Assembly (NCBI GenBank): GCA_036389375.1
Contig: DASVQA010000109.1
Location: 1-33,573, forward strand
DNA: 33,573 bases
From: QHXQ01 sp036389375
GTDB lineage: Bacteria; Acidobacteriota; Blastocatellia; Pyrinomonadales; Pyrinomonadaceae
Direction of reading: 5' to 3'
Below, in pieces: positions 8,801 through 17,088 of this stretch. Below the pieces are notes generated by a model. That model searched no databases and was not told the origin of the DNA. It saw nothing but the letters and a program-made list of their open reading frames with translations. How positions within the stretch are numbered: position 1 is the stretch's first letter; each line of letters starts with the position of its first letter. A program made the position numbers and the translations under genes.

Positions 8801-9985
8801 ATGTGGAAGCACGTAAAAAAGTATAGCACTGTAAGACCTAAGGGTTGGCGCATACCCTTGCCGAGGGGGCGCAGGTGGAATTATTTGTTCAGTTTCGCCC
8901 TGACGCTTTTAGCCCTCCCCTTGCCTGCCCACGCGCAGCAACTCGTTTTTTCTCAGCCGCTGACGCAGCGGTGGCAGTATACGACGGAGAATACGGTTAA
9001 TCTCACCCCGGCCGCGCATGGCGACAGCGTCTATCTGCCGCTGGCGGCGGGTGAACTCGTCTCGCTCCGGGCCGCCGATGGGCAGATGATTTGGAAATCA
9101 GAGATGGGGGGCACTTTTTCGGCTGCGCCCGAAGCCGATGAGCGTGGGGTCTACGTGGCGACGGAAACTACGGAGACGGGGAATAATCAGACTTTCTATC
9201 AAGCGACCGGCGCGCTCCGCGCCTTGAGCCGCAAGAGCGGCGTGACGCTCTGGATGCACACGCTGCCCCGCCCCATTCGCGGCGCACTCGCCGTCAGCCC
9301 AACCACCATTTACGCAGGCGCTTCAGACGGTCGCATTTATGCCTTCGGTACAGAGTCTGGTGAGGTTAGATGGGTGGCTCAGTCCAATGCCCCCTTCAAC
9401 TCCCAGCCTGTGCTGCACGATGGCCGGCTGTATCTGGGCAGCGAAGACGGCGCTTTAATCGCCCTCGACGCGCAGAGCGGCCAAACGCTCTGGCGTTATC
9501 AGACACGGGATGCCGTGCGCGGCCCTGTGGCGATAGCCAATCAGCTTGTCCTGTTTGGCTCGGCCGATGGTTACGTCTATGCGCTGGACGAACGGACGGG
9601 GCGGGCGCGTTGGCACACGCGGACGGGCGCAGGCGTGCAGTCCGTCGCGGCCACAACGTACGGCTTGATCGTCGCCTCGCTCGATAATTTCGTTTACTTA
9701 CTCTCCTACGGGCGCGGCGAGCGTGTGTGGAAGCACCAACTCGTGGGGCGCATCGCGGCGCAGCCTTTGACCAGTGCCGATAGTGCGCTCTTTGTCCCTT
9801 TGGGTGGCGATGCGGGGATTGTGCTGGCGCTGCATGATGGAAAGATTTTGAACAGTCTGGAAGTCGGGGCGGACGGGAACACAGCGGCATCGCCGATTCT
9901 CACGGAGAATGTCCTGCTGCTAACCACGCGGCACGGGCTAAAGGCTTTCGCTGCCCCGGCTGTGACCGCCAATAGACCGCTCTAA
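8801..9985 (+). CDS. Secreted PQQ-binding-like beta-propeller repeat protein
   Basis: This 394-residue exported protein is of the PQQ-like (BamB-like) beta-propeller type. The basic N-terminus is followed by a hydrophobic stretch FSFALTLLALPLPAHA, with likely signal peptidase I cleavage after AHA near residue 45. There is no lipobox Cys. The rest is a series of about seven blades with the WxxxT/G-type pattern, for example LVSLRAADGQMIWKSE, RIYAFGTESGEVRWVA, LIALDAQSGQTLWRYQ and YVYALDERTGRARWHT. The function is unknown: candidates are outer-membrane protein assembly (BamB), a periplasmic scaffold or a quinoprotein-like fold without cofactor. No strong ribosome site is seen, so the start is only moderately certain. 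Confidence 0.85.
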   Translation: MWKHVKKYSTVRPKGWRIPLPRGRRWNYLFSFALTLLALPLPAHAQQLVFSQPLTQRWQYTTENTVNLTPAAHGDSVYLPLAAGELVSLRAADGQMIWKSEMGGTFSAAPEADERGVYVATETTETGNNQTFYQATGALRALSRKSGVTLWMHTLPRPIRGALAVSPTTIYAGASDGRIYAFGTESGEVRWVAQSNAPFNSQPVLHDGRLYLGSEDGALIALDAQSGQTLWRYQTRDAVRGPVAIANQLVLFGSADGYVYALDERTGRARWHTRTGAGVQSVAATTYGLIVASLDNFVYLLSYGRGERVWKHQLVGRIAAQPLTSADSALFVPLGGDAGIVLALHDGKILNSLEVGADGNTAASPILTENVLLLTTRHGLKAFAAPAVTANRPL

Positions 9986-10055
9986 GCATAGGGGCATCAT
10001 CGCCACGTGCCAAACACGCCCCAGCCGCAATCACGCTGCGCTTCTCTATCGTCCG

Positions 10056-10943
10056 TCACCGGGCGCGGACGTAGCGGAAGAGGGAGGCGAGGCGGAGCAG
10101 CATGCCGTGCAGGACGTAGAGCGCAACGAGCGTGAGCACGACGTAGCGCGAGTAGAGCCAGACCAGCATACCTATGGCGGCGGCGACGAGGATGGCGACG
10201 CGTGTGCTGCGCCTGTCCGTCCCGACCGTCTTGAAGCTGCTGTAACGCACGGTACTCACCATCAGGACGGCCAGCAGCGCCACTAAAGCCATCATCAAAC
10301 CGCTATAGAGAGCGCCCAATTCCACGCCGTAACGCGAGAGCGGCTGAGGCGCAAAATGGACGATGGCCGCGATCAGCCCGCCCGCCATCGGGATCGGCAA
10401 CCCGACGAAATTTTTCTTGTCCAACTTGGCCGCGCCTTCAGCCAGCACGCGCGGGCGCATGGACTGCACGTTGAAGCGGGCGAGGCGAAAAGCGCCGCAG
10501 ATGAGGAACATGAAGGAGAGAAACCAGCCGAGTTTGAGCGCATCGCTGCCATCGGCGAGCGCCGCGCCGAAGCCCCACGAGTAGACGAGCACGGCCGGCG
10601 CGATGCCAAAGGTCAGCACGTCCGCCAGCGAGTCGAGTTGGACGCCGATCTCGGTGGTGGTTTTGGTCATGCGCGCGATGCGGCCGTCGAGCATGTCAAA
10701 GACCCAGGCCCAGCCGATAGCGCGGGCGGCGTTGTTGAAATGCGCGGCGGCGAGGTTTAGCTCTACGTCCGTCCCGCCTTTGACCAGTTGGAAGCCGCGC
10801 AAAGCGCCCATGACGGCGAAGTAGCCCATGCCTATGTTGGCGGCGGTGAAGGCGGAAGGGATCAGGTAAAGCCCTTTACGCAAACCGCGCCGTTCGGGCC
10901 GGTTCATCTGCGCATCCTCCGCCTGCATCTGTGTGGCGCTCAT
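10056..10943 (-). CDS. pssA: CDP-diacylglycerol--serine O-phosphatidyltransferase
   Basis: PssA makes phosphatidylserine from CDP-diacylglycerol and serine in the membrane. The 295-residue protein contains the complete CDP-alcohol phosphatidyltransferase motif D-x2-D-G-x2-A-R-x8-G-x3-D-x3-D, with Asp83, Asp86, Gly87, Ala90, Arg91, Gly100, Asp104 and Asp108. Multiple hydrophobic segments follow, consistent with six to eight membrane helices. The N-terminal 20 residues are hydrophilic and basic. Its ATG overlaps the psd stop in an ATGA arrangement (10940-10943), so the two are translationally coupled. Together they form the PS to PE branch. The serine-specific family placement is favoured by the adjacent psd. 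Confidence 0.95.
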   Translation of the reverse strand: MSATQMQAEDAQMNRPERRGLRKGLYLIPSAFTAANIGMGYFAVMGALRGFQLVKGGTDVELNLAAAHFNNAARAIGWAWVFDMLDGRIARMTKTTTEIGVQLDSLADVLTFGIAPAVLVYSWGFGAALADGSDALKLGWFLSFMFLICGAFRLARFNVQSMRPRVLAEGAAKLDKKNFVGLPIPMAGGLIAAIVHFAPQPLSRYGVELGALYSGLMMALVALLAVLMVSTVRYSSFKTVGTDRRSTRVAILVAAAIGMLVWLYSRYVVLTLVALYVLHGMLLRLASLFRYVRAR

Positions 10944-11557
10944 TCGCGTATCCTCCCGATGATGGTCACGCCGCCGCGCACGCGCTCGCCCACCTTGACG
11001 GCGATCTCGACCTCTGGCGGCAGCACAACGTCCGTGCGCGAACTGAACTTGATCAAGCCGAAACGTTCGCCTAGTGCGACGCGGTCGCCGGCGCGTTTCC
11101 AGCAGACGATCCGCCGCGCCAGCACGCCCGCGATCTGGCGGCAGACGACCGTGATGCGTTCGCCCTGAATAGTCAGCGCGTTCTGCTCGTTGACCAGGCT
11201 GGCTTCGGCGCGGGTGGCCATCAGGAAGCGACCCGGCGTGCGGGTCACGTTAGTGATCTCGCCGGCGATGGGGGCGCGATTGATGTGTACGTCGAGCGGG
11301 CTGAGAAAGATGCTGACGACGTTGGGCGCGCCCGTCTGTTCGGGCGCAACCGAGCCGACGCGCGTCACGCGCCCATCGGCCGGAGCGACTACCACGCCCG
11401 CCTCGTCCGGCATCTGGCGGCGCGGATCGCGGAAGAAGTAGGCCATGAAGGCCGCCAGCAGCAGCAGCGGCAGGGCCAGCCACCAGTAACCGAACGCGGC
11501 GGCCAGCAGCGCCAGCAGCAGCGGGATCAAGACGAAGGGCAGACCGTCACGCGCCAT
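10940..11557 (-). CDS. psd: Phosphatidylserine decarboxylase, short form
   Basis: Psd decarboxylates phosphatidylserine to phosphatidylethanolamine using a self-generated pyruvoyl group. At 205 residues it matches the short class. Two hydrophobic segments form the N-terminus (about 7-42), followed by FFRDPRR, APADG (Asp61), LSPLDVHINRAP (His91) and GLIKFSSRTDVVLP near the C-terminus. Ser173 in that last motif aligns with the residue that becomes pyruvoyl. Unusually the residue before it is Ser172, where the short class normally has Gly (FGSR). The codon is AGT rather than GGT. The gene sits directly before pssA with an ATGA overlap. Confidence 0.93.
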   Translation of the reverse strand: MARDGLPFVLIPLLLALLAAAFGYWWLALPLLLLAAFMAYFFRDPRRQMPDEAGVVVAPADGRVTRVGSVAPEQTGAPNVVSIFLSPLDVHINRAPIAGEITNVTRTPGRFLMATRAEASLVNEQNALTIQGERITVVCRQIAGVLARRIVCWKRAGDRVALGERFGLIKFSSRTDVVLPPEVEIAVKVGERVRGGVTIIGRIRE

Positions 11558-11722
11558 AACAGATTAAAGTGTCAACGAATGGTTCGCCCGCAAAGAGAGA
11601 GGTCGGGGTCGTCCGTGCGGCGGCGAACAAAAAACGGGGGCGCACGACTGTGTTGCGGCGTCCCCGTCGGTTAAGTATTGCCTGTTCAGTTGTATTGTCG
11701 CAGGCCGGCTGCGCGCACGGCT

Positions 11723-11965
11723 TCAGTGTGCGGCGCTGGTCTGGTTTTGGTAGCGCAACATGATCTCTTGCATCTGATCTTTCACGGCCAGCTTCTTCTT
11801 CTTCAACGTGATCTCTTCCAACTGCTCCTCATCATTCGGGTAAGCGAGCGCCGAGAGTTCGCGCAGCCGCGCGTCATATTTGCCATGCTCGCGCGCCAGT
11901 TCACGAAAGTCCGGGTCGGTCATCATCAGATGTTCCTTCAAGCTGTCCGTGTTGGTCATCTCCAT
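11723..11965 (-). CDS. YdcH/DUF465 family small coiled-coil protein
   Basis: This small protein of 80 residues has no known enzymatic role. It shows the DUF465 pattern: an N-terminal helix with DPDFRELAREHGKYDARL, a middle acidic segment DEEQLEEIT, then LKKKKLAVKDQMQEIM near the C-terminus. It is predicted to be entirely helical and cytoplasmic. The start ATG at 11963-11965 has a strong AAAGGAGG about nine bases upstream. It lies 165 bases upstream of psd on the same strand and 154 bases downstream of rimI. Neither link proves co-transcription. Confidence 0.85.
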   Translation of the reverse strand: MEMTNTDSLKEHLMMTDPDFRELAREHGKYDARLRELSALAYPNDEEQLEEITLKKKKLAVKDQMQEIMLRYQNQTSAAH

Positions 11966-12119
11966 GCGTGGAAGCCTCCTTTGCAGATGCGCCTAGGCGG
12001 TGGTGCTGACATATCGCACGCGCAGCAGGCTCAGGAAAAAACTGCGGCGCGCATTTCTTGCTGACATTGAAAAAAATGGTAGCCCAACTGCGCCACACGA
12101 ATCAAGGCCAACCCCTGTT

Positions 12120-12620
12120 TCAGTCAAGCTCGAGGCGCATAATCAATGCGTCCTCCACCGGCTCGCGGTAGTAGTTGCGCCGCCGCCCCGCGACCTCAAA
12201 GCCGCAGTTACGATAGAGCGCCTGCGCGGGCAGATTGCCGGCGCGGACTTCCAGCAGCGCCGTCTCTGCGCCCAAACGGCGACCCGTGACGATGCCTGCG
12301 CGCAACAGGGCCGAGCCGATGCCGCGCCCGCGCGCCGCAGCGCGCACGCCTATGTTATTGATGTGCAGTTCGCCCGCCGTGACCCTGGCGGCGATGAAAC
12401 CGTAGAGCGATTTGCCGGTCTGCCAGTCGGGCATAGCGCGGCGCGCAACGAGCATGATCGACTCAGGCTTCGACAGTTCCGCCTGATACGCCTCCCAGCC
12501 CCACAGACTCAAGCCACACGTCTCTTCGATCTCGACGACTTCCAGCAGGTCGTGCTGCGTGGTCAGATCAATGCGGAAGTCGCGCCGCTCTGCCCTACTT
12601 GCTCGTTCTACACATGACAT
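12120..12620 (-). CDS. rimI: Ribosomal protein alanine N-acetyltransferase RimI-like (GNAT family)
   Basis: This GNAT-family N-acetyltransferase is placed as RimI by its neighbour tsaB, a pairing common in bacteria. The 166-residue product has the acetyl-CoA pyrophosphate-binding loop RGRGIGSALL after the strand LHINNIGV. The C-terminal GNAT motif reads NLPAQALYRNCGFEVAGRRRNYY, close to the RimI consensus. The start ATG at 12618-12620 overlaps the end of tsaB by 13 bases and has GGAG about 11 bases upstream. The longer open frame to 12764 runs through tsaB and encodes Arg/Gly-rich junk, so it was not used. The substrate (S18 or another N-terminal Ala) is inferred from family only. Confidence 0.88.
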   Translation of the reverse strand: MSCVERASRAERRDFRIDLTTQHDLLEVVEIEETCGLSLWGWEAYQAELSKPESIMLVARRAMPDWQTGKSLYGFIAARVTAGELHINNIGVRAAARGRGIGSALLRAGIVTGRRLGAETALLEVRAGNLPAQALYRNCGFEVAGRRRNYYREPVEDALIMRLELD

Positions 12621-13450
12621 CGCTCGTTCAACTCCGCATCCGACAGGCGCACGTAGAGCGCGCGTAGTTCCGCCACCCCGTTCGGGCCGCCGCTCTGGTA
12701 CGCGCGCAAGGCCAGTTCCGCGACGAACACAGCCAGTGCGCCCGGCGGCGCGACCAGCAGCCAATCGCCCTTGTGCGTTTCAGCAGCAGTCAAATCCTTA
12801 TCAGTAAAATCCGGCGCGGTAAAATCCTGCACCATGTCCTTATCGGACTCAGCTTGCAGAGCAAGCCCGGTTTGCGCCGCCGTCTGTTTGAGCAACTCGA
12901 CGTGCGCGTGTGCGCCCGCGCCGGCCCACGTTAAAGGGCGCGCCCACTGCAACGCGCGCTCGACAAGAACGGCGGGCGGCACGTGGGCCGGCTCATTCAA
13001 TTCCGCGACCGCACCATCAGGTGCGACCTCGAGCAGTTGCGCAAACAATTCGCCGCGCCCTGCGGGAAGTGTGGCGAGGACGTGCCCCGATTGACCGGCG
13101 GCGCGCGCGATTGTATGCAGCGTCGGGACGCCGATGGCCGGTTTGTCGAGCGCCGCCGCGAAGGCTTTGATCGTCGCCAGCCCCGCACGCAGACCCGTGA
13201 AACTGCCGGGGCCTGTGGCGACAGCGAACAGGTCTATCTCCTTGAGTCGCACGCCCGCCTCTTTGAGCGCTGTGTCAACGTCGCCGAGCAGGTTCGCTGA
13301 TTGTGCGCCGCGCAGACTGCCCGCCACTTGCGCGCGCGCGTGTGTGCCCGCGACGACCGCGACGCTGCGCACATCGGTCGTCGTATCAACGCTCAGGATC
13401 AGTGTCTCACGATCTGTCTGCACAGTGGCGCACAAAGTCTCGCACAGCAT
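12608..13450 (-). CDS. tsaB: tRNA threonylcarbamoyladenosine biosynthesis protein TsaB
   Basis: TsaB is the scaffold partner of TsaD in transferring the threonylcarbamoyl group to A37 of ANN-decoding tRNAs (t6A). The ASKHA-type N-terminus reads LILSVDTTTDVRSVAV. The family signature ATGPGSFTGLRAGLATIKAFA is followed by PAIGVPTLHTIA and a DARRGE-like site degraded to LPAGRGELFAQL. At 280 residues it is longer than the usual 220-240; the C-terminal half has a charged insertion around residues 200-225 (KDMVQDFTAPDFTDKD). The ATG at 13450 lacks a ribosome site, so a GTG nine codons downstream is an alternative start. It overlaps rimI and is divergent from pfkA. Confidence 0.93.
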   Translation of the reverse strand: MLCETLCATVQTDRETLILSVDTTTDVRSVAVVAGTHARAQVAGSLRGAQSANLLGDVDTALKEAGVRLKEIDLFAVATGPGSFTGLRAGLATIKAFAAALDKPAIGVPTLHTIARAAGQSGHVLATLPAGRGELFAQLLEVAPDGAVAELNEPAHVPPAVLVERALQWARPLTWAGAGAHAHVELLKQTAAQTGLALQAESDKDMVQDFTAPDFTDKDLTAAETHKGDWLLVAPPGALAVFVAELALRAYQSGGPNGVAELRALYVRLSDAELNERCHV

Positions 13451-13578
13451 CGGCGCACGCGCGCGCCGTCAAGTTGCACCCTAAGATTGACAGCCTGCGG
13501 GAGGTCGCGCGATTATAGGCGCGGCTAAATAATCAACGCAAACTGAAGCTTGGAATTGGGCCGCTTCATCTGTTTCTC

Positions 13579-14616
13579 ATGAGCGTGCGCATCGGGATTC
13601 TGACTGCGGGCGGCGACTGCCCCGGTCTCAACGCTGTCATCCGCGCCGTCGTTCGCCGGGCAACGAACGAACAGGCGGAAGTGATTGGCGTCAAAAACGG
13701 CTGGCGCGGTCTCGTCGAAGACGAGGTCGAACCGCTGACGCGCGCGAGCGTGACCGGCATCCTGCCACGCGGCGGCACGATCCTCGGCACTTCGCGCATC
13801 AACCCTTTCGACCATCCTGATCACGTCGCCCGCATCCGGCGCAACTGGGAGAACTATGCGCTCGACGCGCTCGTCCTCATCGGCGGCGACGGTTCGCTGC
13901 GCACGGCGCGCGACATGTGGCACGCGCACGGCTTCCAGATCGTCGGCGTGCCCAAGACGATTGATAACGACGTTGGGGGCACGGATTTCACCTTCGGTTT
14001 CGACACGGCCGTTAACATCGTGATGGAGGCCGTAGATCGTCTGCACTCGACGGCCGAGTCGCATCACCGCGTCATGGTCGTTGAAGTGATGGGGCGACAC
14101 ACCGGCTGGCTCGCGGCCTACGGCGGCATCGCGGGCGGCGCAGACGTGGTGCTTGTCCCCGAACATCCGTTTCGCGTCTCGCGCGTCTGCGAGTTCGTCA
14201 CGCACAGGGCGGCGCAGGGTCGTCCCTTCTCCATTATTGTCGTCTCGGAGTTTGCGCACCCGCGACAGGAGGAGAATTTCATCAGCGAGGATGAAGCGGC
14301 GGACATTTATCGCAAGGGGCAGTTTGGCGGCATCGGCAACGTGCTGGCGCGCGAGATCGAACGCTGCACCGGCATCCAGACGCGCGTGACCAAGCTCGGC
14401 TACGTGCAGCGCGGCGGCACGCCTTCCGCCTTCGACCGCGTGCTCGCCACGCGCTTCGGCGTCAAGGCTTACGAGATGGTGCGGGCCGGTGAATGGGGGC
14501 ACATGGCCGCCTTGCAGGGCAACTCTATGGTCAGCGTCCCGCTCGACGATGCGCTCGGCGAAGTCAAACGGCTGGACGAGGAGATTTATCACGTCGCCGA
14601 AATTTTCTTTGGTTGA
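13579..14616 (+). CDS. pfkA: 6-phosphofructokinase, probably ATP-dependent
   Basis: This enzyme phosphorylates fructose 6-phosphate to fructose 1,6-bisphosphate, the committed glycolytic step. The 345-residue protein starts MSVRIGILTAGGDCPGLNAV. The phosphoryl-donor loop is GGDGS (102-106), the catalytic loop PKTIDND (125-131, Asp129 as base), then MGRHTGWLA and a C-terminal LGYVQRGGTPSAFDR. Gly105 is the residue typical of ATP-dependent enzymes, where PPi-dependent ones have Asp. Lys126 is typical of PPi-dependent and group III enzymes, where E. coli PfkA has Gly. That combination is known in actinobacterial ATP-PFKs. No convincing ribosome site precedes the ATG. Confidence 0.93.
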   Translation: MSVRIGILTAGGDCPGLNAVIRAVVRRATNEQAEVIGVKNGWRGLVEDEVEPLTRASVTGILPRGGTILGTSRINPFDHPDHVARIRRNWENYALDALVLIGGDGSLRTARDMWHAHGFQIVGVPKTIDNDVGGTDFTFGFDTAVNIVMEAVDRLHSTAESHHRVMVVEVMGRHTGWLAAYGGIAGGADVVLVPEHPFRVSRVCEFVTHRAAQGRPFSIIVVSEFAHPRQEENFISEDEAADIYRKGQFGGIGNVLAREIERCTGIQTRVTKLGYVQRGGTPSAFDRVLATRFGVKAYEMVRAGEWGHMAALQGNSMVSVPLDDALGEVKRLDEEIYHVAEIFFG

Positions 14617-14700
14617 CGACTGCGCGACCGGCGCACGCGCGCGTTCCTTGCGTGCCTATTTAACCGTCGCGCATCCACGTATTCAGGTTACAATCCGCCC

Positions 14701-16665
14701 ATGAAAATCTGCCGCACGTGCCAGCGCTGTTACGACGACGCGGACATTGCGTGCATCGTGCCCGAGCACGGGCCGCTCGCGCACGCGCGCCCGGGCCCGC
14801 GTCTCATCGCAGACAAGTACCGGCTCGACCGCCTGCTTGGGCGCGGCGGCATGGGCGCGGTCTATGCGGGCACACACGTCGAACTTGATCGTCCGGTCGC
14901 CATCAAACTGCTGCTGCCCGATCTGATCGCCGACACGCAGGCGCTCGAACGCTTCCGCCGCGAGGCGCGCACCGCCGCAAAGATCAATCATCCGAACGTC
15001 GCCGCCACCTATGATTACGGCGCGCTGCCAGACGGCGAGGCGTATCTCGTGATGGAACTCGTCGAAGGCCAGACCTTGCGCGAGTACCTGCATGCGACGG
15101 GGCCGCTGGGCGTGCCGGAAGCGGCCGAGATCGCCCGCGCCATCGCCGCCGGCATAGACGCGGCGCACCACTACGGCATCGTCCACCGCGACCTGAAGCC
15201 CGCCAACATCATCCTCGCGCGCTCGCATCAGGGCACGCTGCAACCGAAGGTCGTGGATTTCGGCATCGCCAAGCTCAAGGAACTGAGCACCACGAGCGGC
15301 TACAGCGACCTCACAGCGGCGGGCGCGCTCATTGGCACGCCTCGCTACATGTCGCCTGAACAATGCGCCGGTAGCGACGCCGACGCGCGTTCGGACATCT
15401 ACACGCTCGGCGTTATTCTCTACGAGATGCTCGCCGGCCGCCCGCCCTTCGACGCGCCCTCTGCGACCGCCGTCGCCCTCAAACACGTGCGCGAGCCGCC
15501 GCCCGATATAAGCGCCTTGCGCCCTGATCTGCCGCCCGCGCTCGTGGCACTCCTGCTGCAATTGCTCGCCAAAAACCCCAACGACCGGCCGCAGACTGCG
15601 GCCGAGTTGGTTGACCGCGTCGCCACATTCACGCAGGCCGACGGTCACAGCACCACCGGCCCGCTGCCCCCGGCCCGCTCTCCGATGGAAACGTCATCGG
15701 AGGCAAACCTGCGCGCTTCAGCTTCAACACGGACGCCCGCCGACTTTCACACTTCACCCCTTGAAACTCAGCCATTGACCGGAGCAGCGCCGCGCGAAAA
15801 CTCCACGGAGCGCACCGGCACGCCAACGCGCGAAGAAGAGTCACGCCCCACCAATGAAGCTGAAGCAACCGCCCTTGCCGCGCCAGCCAGCGCCCCTGCA
15901 CCGGCAGAAACCGAGACCATCACGCAGATCGCCCCCGCCCGCCCGGCGTCTGCACAAACGGCGCGCGCCGTTTCCGCTCCTTTCAATCCCGCCGCCGCCG
16001 CGCGCGAAACTATCGCCGTTGACGAAAGCACGCGGACGATTCTTTCACCGACGCAGAAGCGCGGGGGGCTGCATCCGATGCTCTACGCGAGCATTGCTTT
16101 CTTTGCCCTGTGTGCCATCGCCGCCGTCTGGCTTGTCTCAAGACATTCGACGGCGGAACAGACGGCCCCACAGGTAAACGTCACGCCGACCCACGCGCCT
16201 GTCGCGGCCAGCACGCCCACGCCCGCCGCCACGCCGCAAAATGCAGCGGCCGCCCCGTCGCAGGTCAACCAAAAACTGGCCGAGGCCGACCGCGCCAGTC
16301 TCCGCACGGCGCTCGACGACTGGCTGGCGGCCACAAACGCACGCGATTTGGAGCGGCTGATGAGTTTTTACATGCCAGCCATGGAGGGCTACTACCGCGA
16401 CCGGAACGCTTCAAGCGCCGCCGTCCGCGCGGACAAGGCGCAGATGCTCGGGCAACCGGGCACGGTCGCAGTCCGGCGTACGGGCGAGCCGCAGATCAGT
16501 CTCAGTGCCGATGGTCGTAGCGCGACGATGGTCTTTCATAAACCCTTCGTGTTGGGCGCAAACGAACAGCAGCGCAGCGGCGAGGTGCTGCAAGAGTTGA
16601 AATGGCAAAAGACGGCGCAGGGCTGGCGGATCAGCGGCGAGCGGGACGTTCAGGTGATTCGTTAG
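14701..16665 (+). CDS. Transmembrane Ser/Thr protein kinase with N-terminal zinc-ribbon-like motif and NTF2-like extracytoplasmic domain
   Basis: This is a Hanks-type (PknB-like) receptor kinase of 654 residues. The N-terminus has four cysteines (4, 7, 10, 18) followed by His, resembling a small zinc ribbon. The kinase domain spans about residues 40-310. It carries the glycine loop GRGGMGAVYAG, catalytic Lys69, HRDLKPAN (Asp164, Asn169), DFG (Asp186) and GTPRYMSPE, all complete. A Pro/Ala/Thr-rich juxtamembrane linker of about 145 residues precedes one transmembrane helix near 460-482. After a second Pro/Ala/Thr stretch, the outer part (about 520-654) starts with LRTALDDWLAATNARDLERLMSFY. That resembles NTF2/SnoaL-like DUF4440-type folds and may be a sensor. 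The ligand and substrates are unknown. It lies 84 bases after pfkA. Confidence 0.92.
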   Translation: MKICRTCQRCYDDADIACIVPEHGPLAHARPGPRLIADKYRLDRLLGRGGMGAVYAGTHVELDRPVAIKLLLPDLIADTQALERFRREARTAAKINHPNVAATYDYGALPDGEAYLVMELVEGQTLREYLHATGPLGVPEAAEIARAIAAGIDAAHHYGIVHRDLKPANIILARSHQGTLQPKVVDFGIAKLKELSTTSGYSDLTAAGALIGTPRYMSPEQCAGSDADARSDIYTLGVILYEMLAGRPPFDAPSATAVALKHVREPPPDISALRPDLPPALVALLLQLLAKNPNDRPQTAAELVDRVATFTQADGHSTTGPLPPARSPMETSSEANLRASASTRTPADFHTSPLETQPLTGAAPRENSTERTGTPTREEESRPTNEAEATALAAPASAPAPAETETITQIAPARPASAQTARAVSAPFNPAAAARETIAVDESTRTILSPTQKRGGLHPMLYASIAFFALCAIAAVWLVSRHSTAEQTAPQVNVTPTHAPVAASTPTPAATPQNAAAAPSQVNQKLAEADRASLRTALDDWLAATNARDLERLMSFYMPAMEGYYRDRNASSAAVRADKAQMLGQPGTVAVRRTGEPQISLSADGRSATMVFHKPFVLGANEQQRSGEVLQELKWQKTAQGWRISGERDVQVIR

Positions 16666-16686
16666 ACGCGGCCAGCTATCTAGCTG

Positions 16687-17088
16687 TCAGATAGACTCTT
16701 TAACCTTGATCTCTCCTGTCTCTTCCATCAGCTTGTGCTCGATCTTTTCGCCCTTGATGTCCAACCGCAGACGGTTGTAGAGACTCATGTACTGGTTGGC
16801 GACCCAGACGAGCGCGAACCATGCGAGCAGATAACCGCGCCAGTCCGTAAAGAGCAGTTTGAACTGGGCGATATAGAGGAAGATGAGCGCGATGTAATGA
16901 CTGAAACAGTATTCGCAAGTAAACAGGTAGAAGAATTTACGCTCGACCAAGCGACGACAGGATTTGCTGCGCTCCACGCAATACTCTCTCGGCTCACGAA
17001 AGACCTCTTCATGCGTCACCGTCCAAGCCACACAGGCGACCGGGAGCGCGAGGACGAAAAGCGTAACGATCTGTGTTTTCAAGTCCAT
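16687..17088 (-). CDS. Small Cys-containing integral membrane protein of unknown function
   Basis: I do not recognise this 133-residue protein with certainty. It has an N-terminal hydrophobic helix (about 7-24), a charged loop with Cys37 and Cys44, and then FTCEYCFSHYIALIFLYI, where a CxxC (58, 61) plus His64 sits at the start of the second helix. A third helix is near 84-98 and the tail is charged and cytoplasmic. The CxxCxxH at a helix entrance resembles the LTCPWCxxFW pattern of DUF1360-type proteins, but that is a loose likeness. It converges on the kinase gene with only 21 bases between the stops. Confidence 0.75.
   Translation of the reverse strand: MDLKTQIVTLFVLALPVACVAWTVTHEEVFREPREYCVERSKSCRRLVERKFFYLFTCEYCFSHYIALIFLYIAQFKLLFTDWRGYLLAWFALVWVANQYMSLYNRLRLDIKGEKIEHKLMEETGEIKVKESI

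Noticed and set aside
12621..12764. N-terminal extension of rimI
   Set aside because: Encodes an Arg/Gly-rich stretch antisense-like to normal protein composition, lies inside tsaB, and is not part of the GNAT fold.
13525..14592. A 355-codon open frame on the minus strand opposite pfkA
   Set aside because: It mirrors pfkA codon for codon, has no recognisable motifs and arises from GC-rich codon bias; pfkA has all family motifs.
14683..15648. A 321-codon minus-strand frame opposite the kinase gene
   Set aside because: Arg/Gly/Ala-rich with no motif; shadow of the kinase domain coding sequence.
16676..16694. CTATCT / AGATAG inverted repeat between the kinase and the membrane protein gene as a terminator
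   Set aside because: Only six AT-rich pairs and it overlaps the stop codon of the minus-strand gene; too weak to call.
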